DNA from: Paraburkholderia acidipaludis NBRC 101816
Lineage (GTDB): Bacteria; Pseudomonadota; Gammaproteobacteria; Burkholderiales; Burkholderiaceae
DNA length: 64,000 nucleotides
Direction of reading: 5' to 3'
NCBI RefSeq assembly: GCF_000684975.1
Contig: NZ_BAXZ01000019.1
Coordinates: 62,001-126,000 of the forward strand
The translations under genes were made by a program, and so were the position numbers. The notes under the pieces are model-generated. The model did no database searches. It had not been told where the DNA came from and saw only the letters and a list, made by a program, of their open reading frames with translations. Of this stretch, positions 8,239 through 16,770 are shown piece after piece. Position 1 is the stretch's first letter; each line of letters opens with the position of its first letter.

Positions 8239-10620
8239 CTACGCGTCGGGCAGCCGGATCACGCTTGCGTCCTTGCGGATGAGCCAGGACGCGGCCAGCA
8301 TCTGCTTGCACTGATGCGCGAGCAGTTTCAGCTCCTGCGCAAACTCCGAGGACGGCCCCAGTGCGCGCTCGGTCTCGACCACCGCCGTGTCGAGGTCGCG
8401 TGTGAGCTGTTTCGTGATGTCGATCTGGTCGGCGGGGGCGGGCGTGCCCGACTCGGCGGCCACGAGGTTCTCGTGCACGCATGAGAGGGCCCGCTCGAGC
8501 GCATCGGGCGCGGCCGTCTGACCCGGCTTCGACGAGGCGCGCAAGAGGGGCGCCGCCGCCGTGATCTGCGAGGCGAGTACGTGGCTGCGGATCAGGAGGT
8601 CGTTCAGCTCGGCCACGTACTTCTGCGCCGATTTCGGCTCGAGCATCATGCGCTGGAAGGCCTGACCCAGATTCGCAAACGCCACGTGCACGTCTTTGCG
8701 CGCGAGGCGGTAGCGGAAATCGGCGCCAGGCGCGGCGCTGGCCTGCGCGCTGGCCTTCGCCCCCACGGCGGCGACGGGCTGGCCGGAGGCGACGCTCGCC
8801 GGGGCCGGTGCGCCGGTAGCCGTGGCCGCGGTGGCGGACGCCGGCGCCCGCGCGGCGGATTCGGTGAACGCGGCGCCGGCAAACGCGGGCTGCGCCTGCG
8901 CCGGGCGCGTGCCCCGACCCCAGCTGGCTTCGAGATACTGGCGCATCGCGCCGATCATGTCGTTCACGAGCTTGCCCATCAGCCGGTACTCCCAGTACGG
9001 GAACAGATGGCTCGCGGCGATCGCGATCATGCAGCCGACCATGGTGTCGATGGCGCGCTCGCCGATGATGCGCATGCTGCCGGGCGCGAGCAGATGGAAC
9101 ATCAGCAGGACATATGCCGAGGTGAACACGACGCTTGCCGTGTAGTTGAAGAGCAGCAGGCTGTAGCTCATCACCATGGCTGCGAACATCGCAACGAGCA
9201 GCACGAACGGCTGCTTCACGAGCAGGATCAGGGCGACGCTCGCCGCACAGCCGATCAGCGTGCCGACGATACGCTGCGCGTTGCGCTGGCGCGTGAGCGA
9301 GTAGCCGGGCTTCAGGATGATGATGGTCGTCATCACGATCCAGTAGGCGTTGGTGAGCGGCAGCAGGCGCCCGAGCCAGAAGCCCACGGCCACCGCGATC
9401 GTCACGCGCAGCGCATGGCGAAAGCTCGGCGAGGCCATGGTGAGGTTCGAGAAGATCTGCATGAACGGCACGCGCCGGCTCGTGACGAAACGCTGCAGGG
9501 CTTCGTCGACGCGCAGCACCGTTTCGGTGATCGGCGTTTCGCTCGTGAGGCTGCGGCGCATGCGGTCGATCAGGCGCGTCGCGCTCCAGATGCGCCTGAA
9601 CGACGCCGAGACTGCCGCATAGGCCTCGGGGTCGGTCGTTGGCAGATCGCGCTTCCTGAGCTGCTCGAGCTCGTACTCGATCGCGCGCAATTCGGCCTTC
9701 ACGTTGACGCTCGCGCGCGGCGGCTCGTTCTGCAGCACGGCAAGGCCGATGTCCTCGAGATCGGCGGCGGCCTTGCGGATCAGGTCGCGATAGAACACCA
9801 GCAGGTCGGAGCCGCCGAAGGTATTGCGCACCAGCGGATAGTCGGTGTGAGCGCCCACGAAGAGCTCGTGCAGATCGACCGTGTCGATGAACAGGTTGAA
9901 ATGCATGACCCGCAGCGGGTCGAGCTTGCCGCTCCTGAACTTCGGCAGGCTGCGGAACACGATGTCGCGCGCCGCGTCCTGGCGTTCCACCGCGGCGATC
10001 TGTTTGGCGACGAGGTTGCGGTAGCACTCGTCGAGATCGTTGTCGAGGTCGTAGAACTGGGCGCGCGCGAGCAGGTAGTCGGCGCAGGCGAACACGCTCT
10101 CGGCGATCGCCTGCTGCTCGATGCGGTGGAGCATCAGCTGGCTCACGAGCGTGGACCAGGCCGTGTACCAGAGACCGCCCAGCAGGATCCATGACGCGTT
10201 GACGAGCGCCTGGTGCGGCGTGAAGTGCTCCTCCAGCGTCATCACCATCATGAATAGCGTGGCGAAGCTGATCTGCGGCCAGCGATTGCCGTACACCACG
10301 ATCAGCGAGAGCACGAAGGTGAGCGGCACGACGGCGGCCCAGAGCGCGACCGGGTTGACGGTCGCGAGGCCCGTCGCGTAGGCGGCGAGGAAGCCGATCG
10401 CGCTGCAGGCGAGCATCTCGTTGCGCTTGTACTTCAGCGGGCCGGGCATGTCGACCACGCAGGCGCCCAGCGCGCCGGTGGAGAGGGTGAAGCCGAGTTC
10501 GCTCTGGTTGAAAACGAACAGGCACAGCACGGCGGGAAGCGAAATGCCGACCGCGATGCGAAGGCCGCCATAGAAGTACTGGCTATAGAGGAATTTGCGG
10601 ATTTCTACCGAATAGCGCAT
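8239..10620 (-). CDS. FUSC family membrane protein (YccS/YhfK type)
   Basis: 793 residues with two hydrophobic blocks of several helices each (about residues 15-165 and 405-540), separated by a soluble helical domain and followed by a cytoplasmic tail. This duplicated layout defines the YccS/FUSC fusaric-acid-resistance and aromatic-acid exporter superfamily. The segment TNAYWIVMTTIIILKPGYSLT is the conserved start of the second FUSC domain. An Ala-rich linker (about residues 580-640) interrupts the tail. It is probably an inner-membrane exporter; the substrate cannot be deduced. No membrane-fusion partner is adjacent. Confidence 0.88.
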   Translation of the reverse strand: MRYSVEIRKFLYSQYFYGGLRIAVGISLPAVLCLFVFNQSELGFTLSTGALGACVVDMPGPLKYKRNEMLACSAIGFLAAYATGLATVNPVALWAAVVPLTFVLSLIVVYGNRWPQISFATLFMMVMTLEEHFTPHQALVNASWILLGGLWYTAWSTLVSQLMLHRIEQQAIAESVFACADYLLARAQFYDLDNDLDECYRNLVAKQIAAVERQDAARDIVFRSLPKFRSGKLDPLRVMHFNLFIDTVDLHELFVGAHTDYPLVRNTFGGSDLLVFYRDLIRKAAADLEDIGLAVLQNEPPRASVNVKAELRAIEYELEQLRKRDLPTTDPEAYAAVSASFRRIWSATRLIDRMRRSLTSETPITETVLRVDEALQRFVTSRRVPFMQIFSNLTMASPSFRHALRVTIAVAVGFWLGRLLPLTNAYWIVMTTIIILKPGYSLTRQRNAQRIVGTLIGCAASVALILLVKQPFVLLVAMFAAMVMSYSLLLFNYTASVVFTSAYVLLMFHLLAPGSMRIIGERAIDTMVGCMIAIAASHLFPYWEYRLMGKLVNDMIGAMRQYLEASWGRGTRPAQAQPAFAGAAFTESAARAPASATAATATGAPAPASVASGQPVAAVGAKASAQASAAPGADFRYRLARKDVHVAFANLGQAFQRMMLEPKSAQKYVAELNDLLIRSHVLASQITAAAPLLRASSKPGQTAAPDALERALSCVHENLVAAESGTPAPADQIDITKQLTRDLDTAVVETERALGPSSEFAQELKLLAHQCKQMLAASWLIRKDASVIRLPDA

Positions 10621-10748
10621 CGACTGCCGATGTGGTTCAAGAGCGGACGGCGGGGAGTGCGCCGCGCAATGGCGCAGAGTCTAACTGATTTCGGCAGGGG
10701 GTTGAGCGGCCGTGCCGGCCGGGGTTGGCCGAGGTTGGCCGGCAGCGC

Positions 10749-11390
10749 TCAGGTTGTCGGGTCGCCGAGCAGGCCGCGGGTGCCGTGAATGCGGCGCATG
10801 CGCGTGCGATACCAGAAGGTCCACGCGAGCAGGCCGCCAAACACGCCATAGCCGATCACCGGCGAGACGACGAGGAAGCGCTCGATGGGCCAGGTGGCGG
10901 CGAGCCACGTGCGCAACGCCGCGTCCGCGGTGAGGCCGAAGCCCCAGATGGCCGTGAGCATGCGCATGGCCGAGACGAACTCGCGGCGTTCCTGCCAGAG
11001 CCGTTCGAAGCGCGCGACGCCCTCGGGCGTTTCGCGCGCGATGGTGGCGCGAGCCAGGTAGTAGACGAGCGGGCGGCGCGCGAGCAGCGAGGCGAGGAAG
11101 GTGACGCCGATGGCGCCCGAGGCGAGGCATTCGCGCATCAGCAGCACGCGCGGGCCGCCGCCGAAGGCCATGGCGGCGAGCGAAAGCGCAATGCCGAGCA
11201 GCACGATCGCGGCGAGTGCGTCGATGCGCCGAAAGCGCGCGAGTTCGACGATGCTCCAGGCGACCGGCGGGATCGCCGACGCCACGAGGCCGCCCACTTC
11301 GCCATAGTGCGGATGGGCGAGGCAGTACGCGACCCAGGGGAGGAGCAGGTTGACCGCCAGTTCGGCGATGAATGCCGGGCGCAGCTTCAT
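10749..11390 (-). CDS. VC0807-like integral membrane protein
   Basis: 213 residues with about six membrane helices. The start MKLRPAFIAELAVNLLLPWV and the motifs IPPVAWSIVELARFRRIDAL and RPLVYYLARATIA match what I know of the VC0807 family, which is of unknown function. I chose the ATG at 11390; a longer frame exists upstream but its residues look non-coding. It lies behind the FUSC gene on the same strand, 128 bp away in the direction of that gene's start, so the two may share a transcript. Confidence 0.75.
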   Translation of the reverse strand: MKLRPAFIAELAVNLLLPWVAYCLAHPHYGEVGGLVASAIPPVAWSIVELARFRRIDALAAIVLLGIALSLAAMAFGGGPRVLLMRECLASGAIGVTFLASLLARRPLVYYLARATIARETPEGVARFERLWQERREFVSAMRMLTAIWGFGLTADAALRTWLAATWPIERFLVVSPVIGYGVFGGLLAWTFWYRTRMRRIHGTRGLLGDPTT

Positions 11391-11557
11391 GCGGTGCGTC
11401 CTCGCGTGTGCATGTTGATATGAACCCAGTATGGCCGAACGATGACCGATCGGCAAACGAACGCAAGAGGTCCGTCCAGCGGCCGCCTGTGCGACACTCG
11501 CGAATGCTCCGCCTCGCACCCCCCGGTGTCCCCCTTTTAACTGTTTCGCCGTCCGAT

Positions 11558-11962
11558 ATGTCCGTCCGCTATCCCGTCGCTCCCCACGAAGTCGAACTGG
11601 TCGCCGTGCGTGCGCAAGGCGCGGGTGGCCAGAATGTCAACAAGGTATCGAGCGCGATTCACCTGCGTTTCGATATCCATGCGTCTTCGTTGCCCGAGGT
11701 GATCAAGATGCGCCTGCTCGCGCTCTCCGACCGGCGCGTTTCGAGCGAAGGCGTGGTCGTCATCAAGTCGCAGGAGTACCGGACTCAGGAGCAGAATCGC
11801 GCCGCGGCGCTCGCGCGGCTCGACGAACTGATCGACAGCGTGAGCGTGACGCGCAAGGCCCGCGTGCCGACGCGGCCCACGCGGGCGTCGAAGATGAGGC
11901 GTCTGGAGGGGAAGGCCCGTCAGGGCGAGGTAAAGGCGGGGCGGCGGCGCGTGACCGGGTGA
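11558..11962 (+). CDS. arfB: Alternative ribosome-rescue factor / peptidyl-tRNA hydrolase ArfB (YaeJ)
   Basis: 134 residues. The release-factor GGQ motif is at residues 23-25 in VRAQGAGGQNVNKVSSAIHL. The C terminus (about 100-134) is very basic and rich in Lys/Arg, as needed to enter the empty mRNA channel of stalled ribosomes. The protein hydrolyses peptidyl-tRNA on ribosomes stalled without a stop codon. The ATG at 11558 gives the normal family length. It is divergent from the VC0807-like gene. Confidence 0.93.
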   Translation: MSVRYPVAPHEVELVAVRAQGAGGQNVNKVSSAIHLRFDIHASSLPEVIKMRLLALSDRRVSSEGVVVIKSQEYRTQEQNRAAALARLDELIDSVSVTRKARVPTRPTRASKMRRLEGKARQGEVKAGRRRVTG

Positions 11963-12011
11963 GGCGCGCCGGCGGCTGGGGCGCGCCATGCAAACGCGCC
12001 CCGGGCAGACT

Positions 12012-12269
12012 TCAGTGCGCCGTGGTCGGCACGTCGAGGATCAGGATGATGGTCCAGTCGGCGTCGCCTTCGTGATGGTACTGGCGCTCCGCGACGATGA
12101 ACGGCTGCTGCTTGCCCTCCGGGCCGAGGAACAGCACGTCGCCTTCCATCGGGAGGCATTCGACCGGCGGCAATGCGAGGAACGCGTCCTGCTTGCCGCG
12201 CGGCATCAATTTTTCGATTTTGCGGGATGCCTCTTCCGTCCATTCGATATCGAGCTGGATGTTGCTCAT
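12012..12269 (-). CDS. Conserved hypothetical small protein
   Basis: 85 residues beginning MSNIQLDIEWTEEASRKIEK. It has no signal peptide or membrane helix. The pattern of acidic helix, LMPRGKQDAF turn and alternating strands suggests a small globular protein. I do not recognise the family. The ATG at 12269 is preferred over an upstream ATG (12308) because GAACAGA lies next to it and the extra residues look non-coding. No neighbour points to a function. Confidence 0.6.
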   Translation of the reverse strand: MSNIQLDIEWTEEASRKIEKLMPRGKQDAFLALPPVECLPMEGDVLFLGPEGKQQPFIVAERQYHHEGDADWTIILILDVPTTAH

Positions 12270-12422
12270 TCTGTTCTCCGCGCGAGGGGCGCACCGTTGC
12301 TGGGTCAATTCGAGGTGCGCGACTTTAGCATACCGCGCGCGACAAAAAGCCGATGCCGGCTACCCGTGCATCGGCTTTCGGAGAGAGGACGGCGCGGCGC
12401 TCGTTCGATGCCGCGTGCTGCA

Positions 12423-12653
12423 TTACTGAGCCGGCATGTCCTTGTGGTGATGATGCGGCTTCGCGTGCTCTTCCTTCATGTGCATCGGCGCCGGAGCGGC
12501 TTCCTGACGAGATTGCAGTTCCTGCGCGTGCTGTTCGACGTCCGCTGCCCGCTGCGGGTCGGTGCTCATCGTGATGCCGTTTTCGTCTTGCGCGTAGGCG
12601 GCACCCGTCAGGGCGGAAAGCGAAATCAGGACTGCGAGGGACATTTTTTTCAT
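12423..12653 (-). CDS. Small secreted His/Met-rich protein
   Basis: 76 residues. The signal peptide is MKKMSLAVLISLSALTGAAYAQ, with cleavage after AYA. The mature protein is about 54 residues, Gln/Glu/Ala-rich, and ends in a Met/His cluster: MHMKEEHAKPHHHHKDM. Such a tail can bind Cu, Ni or Zn in the periplasm, but metal binding is inference. GGAGG lies five bases before the ATG at 12653; an ATG three bases upstream (12656) is possible. No transporter or regulator is adjacent. Confidence 0.72.
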   Translation of the reverse strand: MKKMSLAVLISLSALTGAAYAQDENGITMSTDPQRAADVEQHAQELQSRQEAAPAPMHMKEEHAKPHHHHKDMPAQ

Positions 12654-12823
12654 CATTACCTCCGTGGAAGCGGTTTATGGACCCAGCCGTTGCCTGGCAA
12701 GGCAAAACGCAGGCGGAATGGCCATGCCATTCTAAGGAGCAAATATACGCTCCAGATGACGTTACGGAGTTGAGGATGCGCAGCGTTACATCCTGTTACG
12801 CATGGTCGTAGCACACAGTCGCG

Positions 12824-13621
12824 TCAAAACCAGCCGATCATGCAATAGACATGAAATTGTGCGATGCCGATCAACTCGTGCAAGGCCATTTGCGCGCTTT
12901 CCAGATTGGCGAGGCGCGGCCGCCAACCCGTGAGCGCAACGCGCGTGCCGGAGACGACCGGCACCGGGTCGCTGCCGTCGCGCCGGAAGTCGAGCAGGGC
13001 GCGCGGCATCTGGTAGGCGGAGGTCACGAGCAGCAGCGTGGTGCCGGCCGCATCGGGCCGGGCTTTGAGCAGGCGCGTCACGTTGCGCGCGTTCTGCCAC
13101 GTCGTCAGGCTCGTGTTTTCCAGCACGAGGTCGCTGCGGGCGACGCCGGCGCGCAACAGGTAGGGGGCATAGGTGTCGGCTTCGGTAGCGGCGTGATGCT
13201 GGGGGTTGCCGCCGCTCACGATCACGCTGCAAACGCCGCCCGCCGCGCGGCATCGCGCGTAGAGCGACGCGGCCGTCGCGAGCCGCGAGTAAACGTCGCG
13301 CAGCGGCACGAGGACGCCTGCGTCGTTCACATGCGTGCCGCCGCCAAGCACGACAATGGCCGTGCGTGCCCCGAAAGGCCGGGGCAAGGGTTTCGCCGGA
13401 TCATAGGGGGTGCGATATGCGGCGGGCTGGGCGAGGTCGAGCAGCGGTTCGGTCAGCCAGCCGGAGGCCAGCAGCCAGAAAAAGGCGATCGCGCCGGCGG
13501 CAACGCTCGCGCGAGCGCGGCGACATAGCGCGAACAGCACAAGAAAAGCCGCGAGGAAAACGAATAGAATCAATTTGAATGAGGTAACGTATGATTTCCG
13601 GGATAAAGCACCTGCGCACAT
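12824..13621 (-). CDS. YdcF/ElyC family (DUF218) membrane-anchored protein
   Basis: 265 residues. Two N-terminal membrane helices (about 15-32 and 40-58) are followed by a DUF218 domain. The conserved motifs are TAIVVLGGG, VIVSGGNPQ, EADTYAPYL and LENTSLTTWQNA, with TSAYQMPRA near the end. The family includes ElyC/SanA, linked to envelope and peptidoglycan-precursor metabolism; the exact role here is unknown. No good ribosome site is seen before the ATG at 13621, so the start is uncertain, and a TTG within the first helix is an alternative. Confidence 0.82.
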   Translation of the reverse strand: MCAGALSRKSYVTSFKLILFVFLAAFLVLFALCRRARASVAAGAIAFFWLLASGWLTEPLLDLAQPAAYRTPYDPAKPLPRPFGARTAIVVLGGGTHVNDAGVLVPLRDVYSRLATAASLYARCRAAGGVCSVIVSGGNPQHHAATEADTYAPYLLRAGVARSDLVLENTSLTTWQNARNVTRLLKARPDAAGTTLLLVTSAYQMPRALLDFRRDGSDPVPVVSGTRVALTGWRPRLANLESAQMALHELIGIAQFHVYCMIGWF

Positions 13622-13817
13622 GCGTCGCGAGCGTGGCGCCGCGCAGTCGTTCTGAAGGCGTTCATCGCGCCTTCACGGGGGCCCGGACAAGCTCGCAGTT
13701 TCTGCCTGCTTCCGACTGACAGCGAATGCGCATCGACGGTTGGCCGAAACAGGCTTCCCGCTTTGTGGCAGAGCGCAGCGGCCTCTCTGGAAGGTCGCAT
13801 TTTAAGAAAGAAGTGAG

Positions 13818-14135
13818 ATGGCCACGTATTCCAACGAAGCAGTACTCGAAGCGTTGCGGCGCGTGCAGTATCGGCAGGTTCCATGGGCGCGACGTCCTGA
13901 AGTTTTCCAATACCTGCGCGAGCTTGGGCTGATGGAGACGGTGCGGCAACGCACGGTGGCGCCCGCGCCCGGATTCCACGCACCGGTCGACATTGCCGTG
14001 CTCACCGATCTCGGGCGTGCCGAATTCGCGCGTCTCGCGCGCGACGAACGCTCGCTCCACTGGGCCGATCACCGCATCGCCAGCTATGCGGCCCACGGCA
14101 GCGTGGCGGCTTCGGACATACCCGCGCGCCAATAG
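13818..14135 (+). CDS. Hypothetical protein, possibly winged-helix-like
   Basis: 105 residues, no signal or membrane segment. Its order of helices followed by LTDLGRAEFARLARDER recalls the wing of small DNA-binding proteins, but I do not recognise a family. AAGTGAG lies before the ATG. Antisense frames of similar length exist here; this strand is preferred because it has a ribosome site and a plausible globular composition. Confidence 0.5.
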   Translation: MATYSNEAVLEALRRVQYRQVPWARRPEVFQYLRELGLMETVRQRTVAPAPGFHAPVDIAVLTDLGRAEFARLARDERSLHWADHRIASYAAHGSVAASDIPARQ

Positions 14136-14237
14136 GTCCATCGGCCCTGGATCCTGTTCATGGCGCGGCGAGGGCGCCGGCTCGTGCGCCTCTGTCCGTT
14201 TTGGACTGTTCCGGACTGCTTCGGGTTGCTCGGTGCC

Positions 14238-14278
14238 AAAAAAAAGCCCGTATCGGACGAATCGGACGATACGGGCTT
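14238..14278 (-). terminator. Intrinsic terminator for the small secreted-protein gene
   Basis: A 12-bp perfect stem (AAGCCCGTATCG at 14244-14255 with 14267-14278) encloses an 11-nt loop. On the minus strand it is followed by a run of eight U. It stands 136 bp after the stop of the gene at 14414-14698. Confidence 0.85.
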
Positions 14279-14413
14279 ACCGGAATTACTGCTGCCACGC
14301 TGTGCTTGATGGCATTAGGTAGACCGGTGCGACGCGCCGGGGTTCCCGCAAAGCGCGGGCGCACGATGAGGGTTTACATCCAGGTCGCCCGGTACGGGCG
14401 TGCGTGCCAGCCC

Positions 14414-14698
14414 TCAACGACGCGGCGGCGCGGGCATCTCTTCACGCGGCGGCATGGCGCGCTGGCGGGCGTTGTCGGTGATATCGGCGCGCAGATCGCC
14501 GCGCGGCACCGCAGGATTGGCTCCGCCCGGCTGGGGCGCGCGCTCGGGTGGGCGGGCGCCTGCGCGAGGCAGGTTCCAGGCGCCGGCGTTATGTTGCGGC
14601 GGCTGTGCGGCTGCGACGCCGCAGGAAAGTGCTGCAATCAGGGCGAGGGCGGTGAGCGAACCCATGCTGCCCAGGATGAGCAGAGTCATGGATTTCAT
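14414..14698 (-). CDS. Small secreted Pro-rich protein
   Basis: 94 residues. The signal peptide is MKSMTLLILGSMGSLTALAL... with likely cleavage after GVAAA. The mature part is Pro/Arg/Ala-rich and probably unstructured. I do not recognise the family. GGGAGA precedes the ATG. The gene has a structured leader (14724-14759) and its own terminator (14238-14278), so it is probably a monocistronic transcript of roughly 500 nt. A plus-strand frame overlaps it but lacks a signal peptide and ribosome site. Confidence 0.65.
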   Translation of the reverse strand: MKSMTLLILGSMGSLTALALIAALSCGVAAAQPPQHNAGAWNLPRAGARPPERAPQPGGANPAVPRGDLRADITDNARQRAMPPREEMPAPPRR

Positions 14699-14723
14699 GG
14701 CGGTCTCCCGTCAATACGGGTTC

Positions 14724-14759
14724 TCGACGTTTGTAGACATGGATCTACCCTAACGTCGA
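14724..14759. repeat. Composite inverted repeat in the leader/promoter of the secreted-protein gene
   Basis: An outer dyad TCGACGTT/AACGTCGA encloses an inner dyad GTAGA/TCTAC. The 36-bp element starts 26 bp before the ATG at 14698. It could be an operator or a leader hairpin. Confidence 0.6.
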
Positions 14760-14885
14760 CCGCGAAAGCCGGGTGTAAATGTTGGTAAGGAGATGTTTCC
14801 CCGTGCCCGGATTACCGCCAATCCGGTAGGAACAAGCCGGTCAGCGCGGTTAGTGCCCGGGTGCTCGCGAAGGGGTTTGGCGTGG

Positions 14886-14906
14886 CCGGGCGCGTGAGGC
14901 GCCCGG
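14886..14906. repeat. Hairpin after the transposase-like gene
   Basis: CCGGGCGC-GTGAG-GCGCCCGG, a perfect 8-bp stem, lies 25 bp past the stop of the minus-strand gene at 14931. There is no U run, so it is a weak or Rho-assisted end at best. Confidence 0.4.
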
Positions 14907-14930
14907 CGGGAGAAAGCAAAACGTTGACGC

Positions 14931-15332
14931 TCAGGCCATCTTGACCGGGGCGCGCCACGACTCCGGGTTGGTCCAGAACGCTCCGCGCAGGCGATCGCGG
15001 CTCGGCGGAGCGGGCGGCTTGGTCGCCGTCGCGCCGATGCGGCCGCGCAGCGAAATCTCGCGGCCGTTCGTGCTCAGGCGCTTCACGATTTCGGCGAGGG
15101 TGCCGTCAGCCTGCCACTCGTCGAAGCGGCGGCGGCAAGTGGGCGGGGACGGATAGCGGCCCGGCAGCTTGGACCAGCCTTCGCCCGTCGAGAGCACCCA
15201 CAGTACCGCGTTGACCACTGCACGCGCTTCGACGCGAGGCCGTCCGCGCCGTTCGCTCCGCGCGGGTTCCGCGCAGAACAACGCCTCGACCAGCGCCCAT
15301 TCGTTATCTCTCAAATCGTCGAACAGCATCAT
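14931..15332 (-). CDS. Stand-alone IS5-type transposase N-terminal domain protein (DUF4096-like)
   Basis: 133 residues. Residues 1-85 match the helix-turn-helix domain found at the start of IS5/IS4-like transposases: DLRDNEWALVEALF, RGRPRVEARAVVNAVLWVL, then LPGRYPSPPTCRRRFDEW. The DDE catalytic domain is absent; the remaining 45 residues are basic/Pro-rich and unlike a transposase. No terminal repeats or target duplications were seen. GAGGTG precedes the ATG. A paralogue lies at 43016-43465. It may be a domesticated DNA-binding protein or an old remnant. Confidence 0.7.
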   Translation of the reverse strand: MMLFDDLRDNEWALVEALFCAEPARSERRGRPRVEARAVVNAVLWVLSTGEGWSKLPGRYPSPPTCRRRFDEWQADGTLAEIVKRLSTNGREISLRGRIGATATKPPAPPSRDRLRGAFWTNPESWRAPVKMA

Positions 15333-15771
15333 GTCATTCACCTCAGCGAAGCTATCTCCGGTGCGCTGCCCCGCGCTGCGCACTCTTCATGTACGCCCGT
15401 CCGGAGGGCGGGCGTACCGGCGGGACCTCGAGGCGGACTGGATGATTGTGGTTTCCGGTCCGTCCGTCGATCCTGTGCATGCTCTTTAGCGAGAAGCGTG
15501 CCAACTCGTACGCTTTCGTCTCGGAGCCGCATGGCATCAGGCCCGCGCGGGTGCTTGCCAGGGCCGTATTCGACTCGAAATCGCATAGGGGGGATATCGG
15601 GACAATCACCAATCTTGTGCAATCTGGCTCGCCAGGCGTGCGTTTGCGCCGTATTGCTGCATTGCCGCGAATAATCGCTGCTGCCAGTACCGGCCATGCA
15701 ACGCCCGGATAGGCGCGAGCAATGCGCTGGCATAAAATTGCATGAAAAATCCTGATTAATGAATTTGGCCA
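15333..15771. other. Divergent intergenic region, 439 bp
   Basis: It lies between the transposase-like gene (leftward) and the LysR gene (rightward) and must hold both promoters. Short open frames on both strands show no ribosome site or family resemblance. The part next to LysR is AT-richer than its surroundings. I see no RNA gene or repeat. Confidence 0.4.
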
Positions 15772-16674
15772 ATGAATGTGACGCTCCGGCAGTTGCGGGT
15801 CTTTATCGAAGTGGCGCGGCTGCAGAGCTTCAGCCGCGCGGGCGACGAAATCGGGCTGACCCAGTCGGCCGTGAGCCGCTGCGTGCGCGAGCTCGAGGCG
15901 GAGATCGGCGTCAAGCTGGTGGACCGGACGACGCGCGAGGTGCAGCTGACCGACGTCGGCGCCAATCTGATCGCGACCATTCCCCGTCTTATCGGCGATC
16001 TCGACGACGCGCTGCGCGAAATTCGCGAAATCGGCGAGCAGCGGCGCGGACGCGTGGTGGTCGCGGCGAGCCCGACGGTGGCGTGCCGCCTGATGCCCGA
16101 GGTCATTGCCGGATGCACCCGGCAGTTTCCCTATGTCACGCTCGGACTGCGCGACGACGTGCAGAGCGACGTGGTGCGCAAGGTCCGCTCGGGCGAGGTC
16201 GATTTCGGCGTGATCATCGGGCCGTTCGCGGCGGAGGATCTCGATACCGAGAGGCTCACGACCGATTCGTTCTGCGTGGTCGTGCGCGGCGACCATGCGC
16301 TCGCCGGGCGCGATCGGGTCGGCTGGCGCGAGCTCGACGGTGAACGGCTCGTGATGCTCGACTACGCGTCGGGCAGCCGCCCGCTGATCGATGCCGTGAT
16401 GGGCGAGCAGGGCGTGCGGGCATGGGTGGTGCAGGAACTGGGGCATCCGGCGACCGTATTCGGGCTCGTCGAGGCGGGCGTCGGCATCAGCGTGCTGCCG
16501 TGGCTGGCGCTGCCCGTGCCGGCCGGTTCGTCGCTCGTCGCGCGCCCGCTCGTGCCGCGCGCGGAGCGAACCGTCGAGCTCGTGCGGCGGCGCGACCGCT
16601 CGCTTTCGCCGGCCGCGGAGGCGGTCTGGGCCCTGATCAGGCAGATCGGCGGCCGACCGGAGGCGCTGAGTTAG
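15772..16674 (+). CDS. LysR family transcriptional regulator
   Basis: 300 residues, the normal family length. The N-terminal winged helix is MNVTLRQLRVFIEVARLQSF, and the recognition region GLTQSAVSRCVRELEAEIG is followed by the helix linker. A periplasmic-binding-protein-like effector domain covers about residues 90-295 (RGRVVVAASPTVACRLMPE). The inducer is unknown. The aminotransferase gene follows 96 bp downstream on the same strand; LysR proteins more often control a divergent gene, which here is the transposase-like gene. Confidence 0.93.
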   Translation: MNVTLRQLRVFIEVARLQSFSRAGDEIGLTQSAVSRCVRELEAEIGVKLVDRTTREVQLTDVGANLIATIPRLIGDLDDALREIREIGEQRRGRVVVAASPTVACRLMPEVIAGCTRQFPYVTLGLRDDVQSDVVRKVRSGEVDFGVIIGPFAAEDLDTERLTTDSFCVVVRGDHALAGRDRVGWRELDGERLVMLDYASGSRPLIDAVMGEQGVRAWVVQELGHPATVFGLVEAGVGISVLPWLALPVPAGSSLVARPLVPRAERTVELVRRRDRSLSPAAEAVWALIRQIGGRPEALS

Positions 16675-16770
16675 CGCCGTAGTTGGAGCGGAGCGTCGGA
16701 TGCCGGGCTTCTCATCGTGTCTGTGGCGTGCGCGCTACACTGTTTCTTTTACTCGTTTGCCGAATTCGCG

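Noticed and set aside
14931..15332. Complete insertion sequence
   Set aside because: No DDE domain, terminal inverted repeats or target duplication were found.
15338..15772. A 144-codon minus-strand frame before the LysR gene
   Set aside because: No ribosome site, no domain and mixed composition; left as intergenic.
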